From Candidatus Zixiibacteriota bacterium (lineage in GTDB: Bacteria; Zixibacteria; MSB-5A5; GN15; FEB-12), in assembly GCA_003641415.1 (NCBI GenBank), contig QNAG01000011.1, forward strand, positions 1 through 21,803: a stretch of 21,803 nucleotides of DNA, in the 5' to 3' direction. A program made the translations under genes and the position numbers. Position 1 is the stretch's first letter; each line of letters begins with the position of its first letter. The notes under the pieces were generated by a model. That model was not told the DNA's origin, ran no database searches, and saw only the letters and a program-made list of their open reading frames with translations. This document shows positions 1 to 7,720 of this stretch, in pieces.

Positions 1-1920
1 AACAGCAGCCCTATGCGCCGAACTATCAATCTCAAGTTGTTTTCTGAAATATACTTCCGCTTCATCATAACGTTTTTGCTCCAGGTAGACTCTACCCAAC
101 CGGGCATTGGCATCAAGAAGCTCGGGACTATGGTCAAGAGCCTTTCGCAGATATTCAGCTGCCTTATCCCAATCCCGGTGATACTCAGCGACCAGACCGA
201 GGCCATAGTAGGCATGCTGAAAACTTTCCGGGTGCATCAACATTATCTCGTCTGCTTCAAACGTTTTCGCTAACTGAGCTTGAGCTTCAAGGTAACGATT
301 AAAGTACTGTTCGGCCTTGTCAAACCCATTTCTGCGAAGATAGACATTTCCCAACAACATAATTGAATCAAGATAATCGGGTTTTATCTCCAGGGAGCGA
401 AGAGCGTATTCCTCGGCCGTGTCATTATCCGCAAGTATAAAATGAGTAAGAGCCAACTGACCAAGCGCCATCAAATTTATCTGACGTTCACTGCGACTGC
501 CCTTGTTGGGATCAGTCAATTCCACGGCTCGATTTGCTGCTTCAATAATTCTGGGTGGATTTGTCGGGTGCTCGACAAAACCCTGTCCGAGAAGAACCTG
601 CGCGTAGTTAAAATGAGCATAAGCGTTGTTCGGATTTTCCTTAAGCTGCTTTTCCAACAAGTCAGTCGTACGTTTGGCTTTGGCAGCCATTTTCTCTTTT
701 GAGAGTCCGTACCCATAATGTTTTATGCGGGCTTTAGTGCGCACAATCGGTTCTGATGGGTCAATTACCAATTGGTTATGAACAATCCCTTCATAGCGAA
801 GTTTCAAATCGCTTCTAAACAGGCGTGTCGAGGCCAGTGAAGTTACTCTCTCGTTAAACTTACCAGTGTAGTTGAACACATTAACACTGATAACTCGACA
901 ATCCCTCTTGTTCATCCATCTACGAAGAATCTTGACATCTTCTGCGTTAAAACGTTCATCAGCATCTATGATGAATATCCAGTCGCTTGTAGCCATGTCC
1001 ATTGAGTAATTACGATGTTTAGAGAAGTTTCCTTCCCACTCCTGATGGAAAATCTTTGCGCCATAGGATTCGGCAATTTCCACAGTGCGGTCGGTAGAAC
1101 CGGTATCAACAATGATAATCTCATCTACCCAGTCGCGTATTGATTCAAGACATTCCGGGAGGAGTTCTTCCTCATTCTTCACAATCATACAGGCTGAAAC
1201 GGTTGCTCCACGTTCAAGCGATTCAGCCAGCAGGCGTAATTCCTGAACTTGTGTGCAGTTGCGAATACCGCTCTGAACTACTTCGCGGGCGTTCTCGAGT
1301 TTTTCTTCCTTATCAAATATTTTTGCAAGATTCAGGTAGGGCAGGTGATTGTGCTTGTCGGATACAATTGCTCTTTCGTATGATTTGATAGCTTGTGAGA
1401 ATTCTTTTTTGTTCTGGTGGATTGTGCCTAAAAAATTGTATACCTGTGACAGGTGTGCTGAAGTCGCAGCGTAACAGTTAACCTTTTCTCCGACTGTTTT
1501 TTCAGGATATAGCGACAGGTATTTCTCCGCTGCCTCAGCAGCGAGATCATATTCACGCATGGCGAGGTGAACATAAGCCAAAATATAGAAAGCATCAAGA
1601 GAGTCAGAGACGTCACTCATCAGGCGTTGAACGGTCTGCTCTGCATCCAGATAATCCTCACAATTCACCAGACCATAAACTCTAAGAGAATTATAGCGAA
1701 TGCGCTGCTCAACTTCAAGCGAGGGGTAAAGCTCTTCTATGGAATTGACGGCATCAAGAATCTTTTCTTCCTGTCCGCCAAGCAAGAAAGCCTCTCCCCT
1801 GTTTAATAGTGAGTCAATGTTTACAGATTTAGTTCTTTCTTTGCCATGTTTAGCAACTATTGTCTGATGATGTTTTGATTGTTTTCTGGAAGTCTTTTTT
1901 TTCTTTTGCTTGCGAGTCAT
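1..1920 (-). CDS. GT2-family glycosyltransferase flanked by TPR repeats (3' end beyond window)
   Basis: The reading frame is open for 640 codons from an ATG at 1920 to the left edge, with no stop in the window. Residues 1-17 are very basic. TPR-like helical repeats fill about 35-235. A family 2 glycosyltransferase domain starts near residue 241 (CMIVKNEE, M245) and includes the VDTGSTDRT motif and a D319-A-D-E sugar-nucleotide/metal motif. More TPR-like units run from about 430 to the edge. The architecture resembles WaaE/KdtX-like and SPINDLY-like TPR glycosyltransferases. No signal peptide or membrane segment is visible, so it is probably cytoplasmic. It follows fliW at the end of the flagellar operon, so a role in glycosylating flagellin or another surface molecule is possible, but that is inference from position. 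The start is uncertain: no clear ribosome site precedes ATG 1920, and the same frame is open up to a TTG at 2007 immediately after the fliW stop. Confidence 0.85.
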   Translation of the reverse strand, partial: MTRKQKKKKTSRKQSKHHQTIVAKHGKERTKSVNIDSLLNRGEAFLLGGQEEKILDAVNSIEELYPSLEVEQRIRYNSLRVYGLVNCEDYLDAEQTVQRLMSDVSDSLDAFYILAYVHLAMREYDLAAEAAEKYLSLYPEKTVGEKVNCYAATSAHLSQVYNFLGTIHQNKKEFSQAIKSYERAIVSDKHNHLPYLNLAKIFDKEEKLENAREVVQSGIRNCTQVQELRLLAESLERGATVSACMIVKNEEELLPECLESIRDWVDEIIIVDTGSTDRTVEIAESYGAKIFHQEWEGNFSKHRNYSMDMATSDWIFIIDADERFNAEDVKILRRWMNKRDCRVISVNVFNYTGKFNERVTSLASTRLFRSDLKLRYEGIVHNQLVIDPSEPIVRTKARIKHYGYGLSKEKMAAKAKRTTDLLEKQLKENPNNAYAHFNYAQVLLGQGFVEHPTNPPRIIEAANRAVELTDPNKGSRSERQINLMALGQLALTHFILADNDTAEEYALRSLEIKPDYLDSIMLLGNVYLRRNGFDKAEQYFNRYLEAQAQLAKTFEADEIMLMHPESFQHAYYGLGLVAEYHRDWDKAAEYLRKALDHSPELLDANARLGRVYLEQKRYDEAEVYFRKQLEIDSSAHRAAV

Positions 1921-2007
1921 CACATTGTTTCTGTTTGCGATTTGCGTTCGGATGTCGATTTTTTGTCTTTTATCTCTGATCCTTCGAGAATTGAAACCAT
2001 CGTTCAA

Positions 2008-2487
2008 TCACACACCGACTGGTTCTTCAATATCGAGCGCTTTCGACTCCGTAACCTTTTCGGGAACCTCTATCAAAAAATGCTGCACCTGGTATTCGGA
2101 GTTCACCAAAACCAGCTGTTTAGCTGTATTGTTCTCAGTATTAATGAGAATAGGCCCCTGGAGATTAACCGACATTTCAACCGAGTTCTTTGGAATTGTC
2201 ACAATCACATAGGTCTCCACCCTGTCAGGAGATTCAACCCCAAGATCGGCGACTTCTTTTGAATGCACACTGATTCTATAGTCCTTAAAGAAAATAACCG
2301 GATTGACTACAATAAAAGCAATGAGCGGGTCTTCAAGAGACTGAAACCACATAAAGGGGAAAAATTCCTCTTGTTCAATCAGGCAATATCTCGTCAGTTT
2401 CTCGAAGCCAAGGATTGGCTTTTTCATCGTGATGATCTTGTTGTCGGGTATCTCCAACGGTCCAAATCGGTCGCTCTGTACCAACAT
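2008..2487 (-). CDS. fliW: Flagellar assembly factor FliW
   Basis: The 159-residue protein has the usual FliW length (about 150) and pattern: an N-terminal segment with RFGPLEIP and ILGFE, a central stretch with FMWFQSLEDPLIAFIVVNP, and a VIVTIP strand followed by NLQGPILINTEN. In Bacillus subtilis FliW binds either flagellin or CsrA. When flagellin is exported, the freed FliW antagonises CsrA and relieves translational repression. The gene lies 22 bases after flgL, and the CsrA gene is two genes upstream, so both parts of the switch are in one operon. Start ATG 2487 has AGAGGA seven bases upstream. The GGA in this site could itself be a CsrA target, but no hairpin is evident. Confidence 0.95.
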   Translation of the reverse strand: MLVQSDRFGPLEIPDNKIITMKKPILGFEKLTRYCLIEQEEFFPFMWFQSLEDPLIAFIVVNPVIFFKDYRISVHSKEVADLGVESPDRVETYVIVTIPKNSVEMSVNLQGPILINTENNTAKQLVLVNSEYQVQHFLIEVPEKVTESKALDIEEPVGV

Positions 2488-2509
2488 GAGTATATCCTCT
2501 TATAAAATC

Positions 2510-4435
2510 CTATCTTAAGAAATCCAACAGTGACGGCTGCACTATACGCGCACTGGCCATTAAGGCTGCCTGGTAATTATTTTCATAGACAGCCAAGTCT
2601 GAAACTAGTTTAGCAATATCGGCATCTTCCGTTTCGCTCAGAAGACTTGTGAAACTAATCCTTTGATCATCGAGTCGGCTCAGTGTACTTTCCAGCCTGA
2701 TTGCCCTACCTCCAACACCTGCTCGGTGGGTTAGCAGGTGTTCTATGGCTTGATCCATATTAGCCAGTAGTAGTCCAGTGCCTTCCTGGTCATCATTCCG
2801 GAGAGTTTTTTCTAGAAGCATCACTGATCCAATAATATCACTTGACCCCCAAAGTTGCATTTGTTTGGCTGTACTGTCTTCGGAGTCGTTTTCGACAATA
2901 AAAGATCTGGCGTTGTCATTATTAACTATCTGAATTCCCCGACCATCCTCATTAATTGACGCTGTAATATCGAGACCACAATTGTTGAATTCGTCCAGAA
3001 TGTCCTGAATAGTCACCAGTGTTGAAGACGACAGATCAATTGCTCGGGTCGTATCCCCATGATGAATTATCAATCGACCAAGGGACATACCTAACCGATT
3101 TTTCAGATCAGCGATATTCGATGTTGCCAACAATAAAGGGTCAAGATCATTGCCGGAGAAATCCCCATTATGGGTACCAAGGATACCGAGATCCCCAGCA
3201 GTAGACCCGGATATTTCCCCAACTACGAAACTTGGTAATGGTTCCAAAGCAGCACCAGTAAGAACAGGGTCAATATCTCCCAGAATACCCAACCCCAAGG
3301 CTGTCGTCTCATCGGGCATGATTTCCTCTATCCTAAGTCCCAGTCCGGGAGTGCCATCAACTATCTCTAAACCTGTACCTGCAGCGTTAATGCCCATCGT
3401 AACCGCAGGATAACCTGCTGCAGTCATCTGGGTATTAAACTTAGTGATGATATCACCGAGTGTTACTGACCCGCTCAGGTCAATTTCAACATTCACTGCC
3501 CCACCATCAGTCACCAACATCTTGCCCGGCTGTAGATCCAATCCGTTCCCGTTGTTAAGTCTGTCAACGGCTGTGGCAGTTGATATCAGTCCACTAGCGG
3601 TTGTATCCAACAGGAGGTTGTTACCTTCATTACCAAGCTTAAATTCAAGATCAGTTATACCAGCAGTAGCCAACTGAGCATTCACACCTGTTACCGGATC
3701 GAAAAGGTCGCTCACGGTTGTCATGCCACTGATGTCAATAGTAGCGCTAATACCAAGGTTTTCGTCAGTGACCGTGAAAGTGCCAACTGCCTGGTCAATA
3801 CCATTTCCATTGAGCAGGTCAGACAACAAGGTATCATTGGCTACACCGATATTGAGGTCAGCATGTTCCCCTAACGTACTTAGAGACTTCAGAAAGACCT
3901 CAGAACCAACCAGATTAACAGTCATACAAGAAGCAGATTCAATCTGGAATTCTATTTTCCCCGAGTTACCATTATAGATTACACCATTAGCTGAGGCACT
4001 AAGCGGCTTGGTATTAGTACAATGACCTGAGAATATATAGCGACCCTCAAGCTCCCCATTTCCAAGCTGAATCAACCTGTCAAAAATTGAAGATACCTCT
4101 TCAGCCGCTCCCTGGCGTGTCGTAGCATCGTAATTACCATTGGCCATTGCGACAGCTAATTCCTTAGCTCCTGAGACAAGATCCTTTAAGTCGCATAAGG
4201 CTGTATCGTATGTTTGCATCCAGGTTTGCGCTCGATGGATACTGCTGGTATATTGTTCGTTTTTAGATAGTTCTGTGCGGTAGTTCAAATCGCGTTGTAT
4301 GCCAACGGGATCATCCGATGGTTTATTGAGCTTTCGTCCGCTGGACATTTTGGTTTCCATGGACATAAAGCGACTGATCGACCTCTGCATATTGAAAACC
4401 ACCCTGTTGGCAATCATGCCGTTAGTAATCCGCAT
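2510..4435 (-). CDS. flgL: Hook-filament junction protein FlgL, oversized central region
   Basis: The N-terminus (MRITNGMIANRVVFNMQRSI, then GRKLNKPSDDPVG) and the C-terminus (ETEDADIAKLVSDLAVYENNYQAAL, ending LLDFLR) are the coiled-coil ends of FlgL/flagellin-class proteins. FlgL is the second junction protein between hook and filament and is exported through the flagellar type III apparatus. At 641 residues it is about twice the common FlgL length of roughly 300-400. The extra sequence, about 195-525, holds three degenerate repeats that resemble Flagellin_IN/hook-IN domains, each with an 'ID(L/I)SG/SS..T..D(I/L)' strand followed by a 'G.GL.I.' strand. They start near residues 205, 290 and 440. 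These should be surface-exposed domains. The start is ATG 4435 with AGGA close upstream. The gene lies 37 bases after csrA. Confidence 0.93.
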   Translation of the reverse strand: MRITNGMIANRVVFNMQRSISRFMSMETKMSSGRKLNKPSDDPVGIQRDLNYRTELSKNEQYTSSIHRAQTWMQTYDTALCDLKDLVSGAKELAVAMANGNYDATTRQGAAEEVSSIFDRLIQLGNGELEGRYIFSGHCTNTKPLSASANGVIYNGNSGKIEFQIESASCMTVNLVGSEVFLKSLSTLGEHADLNIGVANDTLLSDLLNGNGIDQAVGTFTVTDENLGISATIDISGMTTVSDLFDPVTGVNAQLATAGITDLEFKLGNEGNNLLLDTTASGLISTATAVDRLNNGNGLDLQPGKMLVTDGGAVNVEIDLSGSVTLGDIITKFNTQMTAAGYPAVTMGINAAGTGLEIVDGTPGLGLRIEEIMPDETTALGLGILGDIDPVLTGAALEPLPSFVVGEISGSTAGDLGILGTHNGDFSGNDLDPLLLATSNIADLKNRLGMSLGRLIIHHGDTTRAIDLSSSTLVTIQDILDEFNNCGLDITASINEDGRGIQIVNNDNARSFIVENDSEDSTAKQMQLWGSSDIIGSVMLLEKTLRNDDQEGTGLLLANMDQAIEHLLTHRAGVGGRAIRLESTLSRLDDQRISFTSLLSETEDADIAKLVSDLAVYENNYQAALMASARIVQPSLLDFLR

Positions 4436-4472
4436 ATTCCTACTGCTTTGTTTTTAGGTTCACACCGAGATA

Positions 4473-4805
4473 TTATGTTGGACTCGAATTCCTGCCCGGT
4501 CGCCGTGGCGGTCGTTTATTTTTATACTCGACCTTGGCTGAACGCTTGTTATCCAAGTCGTGTTCTTTTCCCTTCAGTTTGTTCTTGAGCAAATTCATAA
4601 CGCCAAACAGATCGCCTTTGATCGATTTGGATGCTCGCCTGTTTTCTTCCTGTATCTTGACATAAATCTCTTCGCGATGGACGACCACATCGGACGGTGC
4701 TTCAATCCCTATCCGCACCTGACGACCGTGTATTCCGAGTACCGATATCTTTATATTATCTCCGATCGTAATGGATTCGCCCAACCTCCTTGTTAGAATA
4801 AGCAA
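4473..4805 (-). CDS. csrA: Carbon storage regulator CsrA, TTG start and long basic tail
   Basis: Residues 1-60 match CsrA closely: MLILTRRLGE at the start, IGD, VLGIHGRQVRIGIEAP and VHREEIY. Arg44, an RNA-contact residue in Escherichia coli CsrA, is present in VHREE. CsrA dimers bind GGA motifs in mRNA leaders and usually block ribosome access. The start codon is TTG at 4805, fixed by the family N-terminus and by GGAGGG five bases upstream. The protein is 110 residues, against about 60-75 usual. Residues 60-110 form a lysine/arginine-rich tail ending in a PPRRPGR segment that I do not recognise. The gene sits between flgK and flgL, and its leader carries possible CsrA-binding hairpins (4808-4853). 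With fliW downstream it probably forms the FliW-CsrA partner switch. Confidence 0.95.
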   Translation of the reverse strand: MLILTRRLGESITIGDNIKISVLGIHGRQVRIGIEAPSDVVVHREEIYVKIQEENRRASKSIKGDLFGVMNLLKNKLKGKEHDLDNKRSAKVEYKNKRPPRRPGRNSSPT

Positions 4806-4807
4806 GT

Positions 4808-4853
4808 TACCCTCCGTGGTACATATCAGTTCAGTTGTTAGGCATCCTGCCTA
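4808..4853 (-). promoter_or_regulatory. csrA leader with two GGA-displaying hairpins (candidate CsrA autoregulatory site)
   Basis: Read on the minus strand, 4853-4839 is TAGGCAGGATGCCTA: a perfect 6-bp stem closing a GGA triloop, whose first three bases are the flgK stop codon. About 32 bases downstream, 4821-4808 can form a 4-bp stem (TACC/GGTA) with loop ACGGAG. That loop contains the GGA of the csrA Shine-Dalgarno. A further GGA lies in the last flgK codons, near 4858. A GGA in a hairpin loop plus another in the ribosome site is the classic layout of CsrA-repressed leaders, with one dimer bridging two sites. Binding is inferred; the base pairing is read directly. Confidence 0.6.
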
Positions 4854-6245
4854 TCGTCCTACAATCCCCATCCCGGAGATCACTGTGTCCAGCGCTTCAT
4901 CCATAACGGTAATTACTCTCGCCGCCGCGTCATAAGCATGCTGGTGTTTTATCATATTTGTCATCTCTTCATCCAAGGAGACACCCTGCACAGACTGTCT
5001 GGAATTGTCTACCTGATGAACCAGAAGTTCATAATTTTCAGCAAAGGAAAGAGCCTGATGTGATTCGACTCCCAGATTTCCAATGATCCCGTTATAGAAA
5101 TCATTGATAGTTGACGAGTTGTTGACTAATACTCTTTCGTTTCGCAACAATTGAATAGCCAGAGCAATATCTCCATCCCCCGGCTCACCAGAGGCTGATA
5201 CAGCCAATTTGTCAGGGGATAATTCCAGTTCCGAGTTAAGGCGTATTGAGACAGCAGTTGTTGAATCCGGATCAAAGAAGTAATTACCAGTTGAACCATC
5301 CAAGCCATATCCAGTTACATGGATAGCATTGACCTGCTCAACTATTGTTGCTGCCAATGTATCAATATCCTCAATGTACTTGGGGATAATCAGGTCTCTT
5401 GCATCCAACAACCCTTTCAGTTCACCGCTTCTACAGGAGATCCCTACAGAAGTGCCTTCCCAAATCAAACGATGCTTTATTTCCTGATTGAAAATATAGG
5501 CATCCGCGTCAATAGCCGTAGTATCTGAACCGTTAACTATTTCCAAGGCTCCAATAGACACCCTTACCTGCCCGTTGGCATCCTCAATGGTATTTACATC
5601 AACCAACTCCGAGAGTTCGTCGATGAACTGATCTCTGATATCTCGTAGATCATTAGCAGTGGCACCACCCAATTCTTGGGTTTTAATCTGCTGGTTAAGA
5701 TGAGCAATCTCAACCCCATACCGATTGACCTCGCTTGTCATGATCACCAAGTCATTATCTATGGAATCCCGCAAATCTTTAAGCTGTGAAGCGAGCTCCT
5801 GAAAACCATTGATGAGTTTGGTGGCTGCTCCTAAAACCGCCTGACGGTTGGTAGTGGACTCAGCGTGCTGAGAGAGAGTGTCCCATGAACTCCAGAATTC
5901 ATTCAGGCGATCTGAAAGGGTATTATCTGCTGGTTCGGAAACCAAAGATTCTATCTGAGAGAGAATCTTTTCTTTATACTTCCACTCCCCCAACGATTTA
6001 CTATTCTGGCGGAACTGCTCCCCAAGAAAGAGATCGCGAACATGCTTCACGTCATCCACCATAACGCCGGTACCAATAGCACCAAAGGGCGCTTCCTCCG
6101 GATAAAAAGAGGTTATGCGCACTCGCTGTCGTGAGTAGCCGGGCGTATTGACATTGGCAATATTGTGACCAATTGTTTGAAGGCTGATTTGATTAGCCAG
6201 CAAAGCTCGTTTACCGAGTTCCAATCCCTGGAATAAACCGGACAT
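4851..6245 (-). CDS. flgK: Hook-filament junction protein FlgK
   Basis: The 464-residue protein opens with SGLFQGLELGKRALLANQIS and TIGHNIANVNTPGYSRQRV, the FlgK/rod-hook N-terminal signature. It ends with a MTNMIKHQHAYDAAARVI..MDE..DTVI coiled coil. It is the first junction protein between hook and filament and is exported through the flagellar apparatus. An upstream GTG at 6248 is in frame, but AGGAGG lies five bases before ATG 6245, so I take the ATG. This start overlaps the flgN stop by one base (TGATG), which implies translational coupling with its likely chaperone. The stop codon forms the 5' edge of the hairpin in the csrA leader. Confidence 0.95.
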   Translation of the reverse strand: MSGLFQGLELGKRALLANQISLQTIGHNIANVNTPGYSRQRVRITSFYPEEAPFGAIGTGVMVDDVKHVRDLFLGEQFRQNSKSLGEWKYKEKILSQIESLVSEPADNTLSDRLNEFWSSWDTLSQHAESTTNRQAVLGAATKLINGFQELASQLKDLRDSIDNDLVIMTSEVNRYGVEIAHLNQQIKTQELGGATANDLRDIRDQFIDELSELVDVNTIEDANGQVRVSIGALEIVNGSDTTAIDADAYIFNQEIKHRLIWEGTSVGISCRSGELKGLLDARDLIIPKYIEDIDTLAATIVEQVNAIHVTGYGLDGSTGNYFFDPDSTTAVSIRLNSELELSPDKLAVSASGEPGDGDIALAIQLLRNERVLVNNSSTINDFYNGIIGNLGVESHQALSFAENYELLVHQVDNSRQSVQGVSLDEEMTNMIKHQHAYDAAARVITVMDEALDTVISGMGIVGR

Positions 6246-6730
6246 CACGCCCTCCTGTCGAGTGCAACGTTGAGTGTTGATTCCTGTTCGATCCCACCGG
6301 CGGTGTAGGAAGGAGTAGGATCACCTACCCGGGAAAGCATCTTCATCATGCGACCTATATATTCACGCGACTTATTAAGTAACAAAGCATTCTGGTTGCG
6401 CGTTTTAAGTATCCTGTCGTTGACATTAATGATGGCATCACGCAATTGTGACAACTGATCGGCTTGCGATTGATCTACCATGTCAAGAAGACGCGTTATT
6501 GTTAGGTCTCCCTTAATGACGTTTTGGCGTTTGATATCCTCAATCACCACCTCACGTTCCTTGTGAAGCAGTTTACCTTCAGCCATCCTCTCGCGCTGTA
6601 CCTCAGTCACACGATTGAGTTCCTCAACATCGTTGTCCACCAGCGCACATTGCTGTTGTTCAAGCAACTTGAGAAAGGACTCAAAGAGAGCGGCCTCTTT
6701 GCCGAGTATGTCTATCAGTCGATCCACCAT
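6245..6730 (-). CDS. flgN: FlgN-like flagellar export chaperone
   Basis: The 161-residue acidic/basic helical protein has no signal peptide. It shows long heptad-rich stretches: FLKLLEQQQCALVDNDVEELNRVTEVQRERM, a second helix near 70-120, and a C-terminal IGRMMKML segment. Size, coiled-coil character and position directly before flgK match FlgN, the cytoplasmic chaperone that delivers FlgK and FlgL to the export gate. Sequence conservation in this family is low, so the call rests partly on context. ATG 6730 is preceded by AAGGA at about eight bases. The anti-sigma gene flgM, which often sits beside flgN, is absent: only 42 bases separate flgJ from flgN. Confidence 0.85.
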   Translation of the reverse strand: MVDRLIDILGKEAALFESFLKLLEQQQCALVDNDVEELNRVTEVQRERMAEGKLLHKEREVVIEDIKRQNVIKGDLTITRLLDMVDQSQADQLSQLRDAIINVNDRILKTRNQNALLLNKSREYIGRMMKMLSRVGDPTPSYTAGGIEQESTLNVALDRRA

Positions 6731-6772
6731 AACCTATTCCTTAACCTTTCGGCTTCCATAAATCTATCGACC

Positions 6773-7720
6773 TTAATGCGATTCCGCTTTAGCATTGTTT
6801 GCAGACATTAGTTCCTGATACGATGTGAAAGCATCCATCACACGGCTTACATATTCTTCTGTTTCAGGAAAAGGTGGTATGCCTTTGTAGCGCTCGACGT
6901 TTTCCGGTCCAGCATTGTAAGCTGCTAACGCAAGTCGTGGATATCCAAAACGATCCAGTTGCGCACGCAGATACCGTGTTCCACATTCGATATTCTGATG
7001 TGGGTCAAACACTCTGTCTACACCAAGCTCGGCAGCGATACTATCCATAAGTTGCATAAGCCCCTTTGCGCCTGCAGATGAAACCGCGTGTGGATCACCG
7101 CCGGATTCAATCTTGATAACAGCGCAAATAAGAGCCGAGTCGATCTTGTTGGTAGTTGCAGCTTTATCGATAAAACGACCATATTGGGCTATAATTTTGT
7201 CAGGAGCAGCATTCTGAGATACATTTGTTCTATCTGAATCACGCAAGGGGCACACTTTGACGGGAATATCAAATCTAACAGGGTCGCTTTCAAAATCGAG
7301 GAGTTCTCTTTGAAGTGGAATAGTATTGCGATTGTCATTAAGTAGATTCTGGACTTCGCCACCCAAATCTATATTTTCCGAAGCTGGCTCCAGTGCACCC
7401 ACTAGTGAGTTATACAATAATTCGGAAATTGACCGGTGATTACCAGACATCCTCTCAGCCAGGTGAATATCAAACATATCCATGAAAGTATCTTTTCCGA
7501 AGCTATCCGAGAATGGCGCATCTTTTGATAATTGGTTTTCTCCAACTGTTTTGCGCATCGCTTTAAGCATCTGGTACATAAACAACGACTCGAATTGCTT
7601 TGTAGCTTTCCGCAATCGAACCTTCTTTTGTTCGATATCGTTCGGTTCCAATCGTGTTGAATTATCAACCCCGGGCTGAGTTATCAAACCCGACGAGCTT
7701 ATGGGCGACAAAGTACTCAT
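6773..7720 (-). CDS. flgJ: FlgJ-type rod-binding protein fused to an SLT lytic transglycosylase
   Basis: Residues about 30-110 form a rod-binding (FlgJ N-terminal) domain: ATKQFESLFMYQMLKAMRK and SFGKDTFMDMFD..LAERMS. A low-complexity linker of about 60 residues follows. Residues about 178-300 form a soluble lytic transglycosylase (SLT/GEWL) domain with IESGGDPHAVS, catalytic Glu205, GLMQLM and AYNAGP (267-272). The protein should cap the rod in the periplasm and open peptidoglycan for it. Enterobacterial FlgJ carries a glucosaminidase domain instead, so this is the alternative SLT fusion. There is no Sec signal peptide, in line with export through the flagellar apparatus. ATG 7720 overlaps the flgI stop (TAATG). 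Confidence 0.93.
   Translation of the reverse strand: MSTLSPISSSGLITQPGVDNSTRLEPNDIEQKKVRLRKATKQFESLFMYQMLKAMRKTVGENQLSKDAPFSDSFGKDTFMDMFDIHLAERMSGNHRSISELLYNSLVGALEPASENIDLGGEVQNLLNDNRNTIPLQRELLDFESDPVRFDIPVKVCPLRDSDRTNVSQNAAPDKIIAQYGRFIDKAATTNKIDSALICAVIKIESGGDPHAVSSAGAKGLMQLMDSIAAELGVDRVFDPHQNIECGTRYLRAQLDRFGYPRLALAAYNAGPENVERYKGIPPFPETEEYVSRVMDAFTSYQELMSANNAKAESH

Noticed and set aside
1879..2262. Plus-strand open frame of 127 codons
   Set aside because: It lies antisense to fliW and the start of the glycosyltransferase, with no ribosome site and no recognisable protein features.
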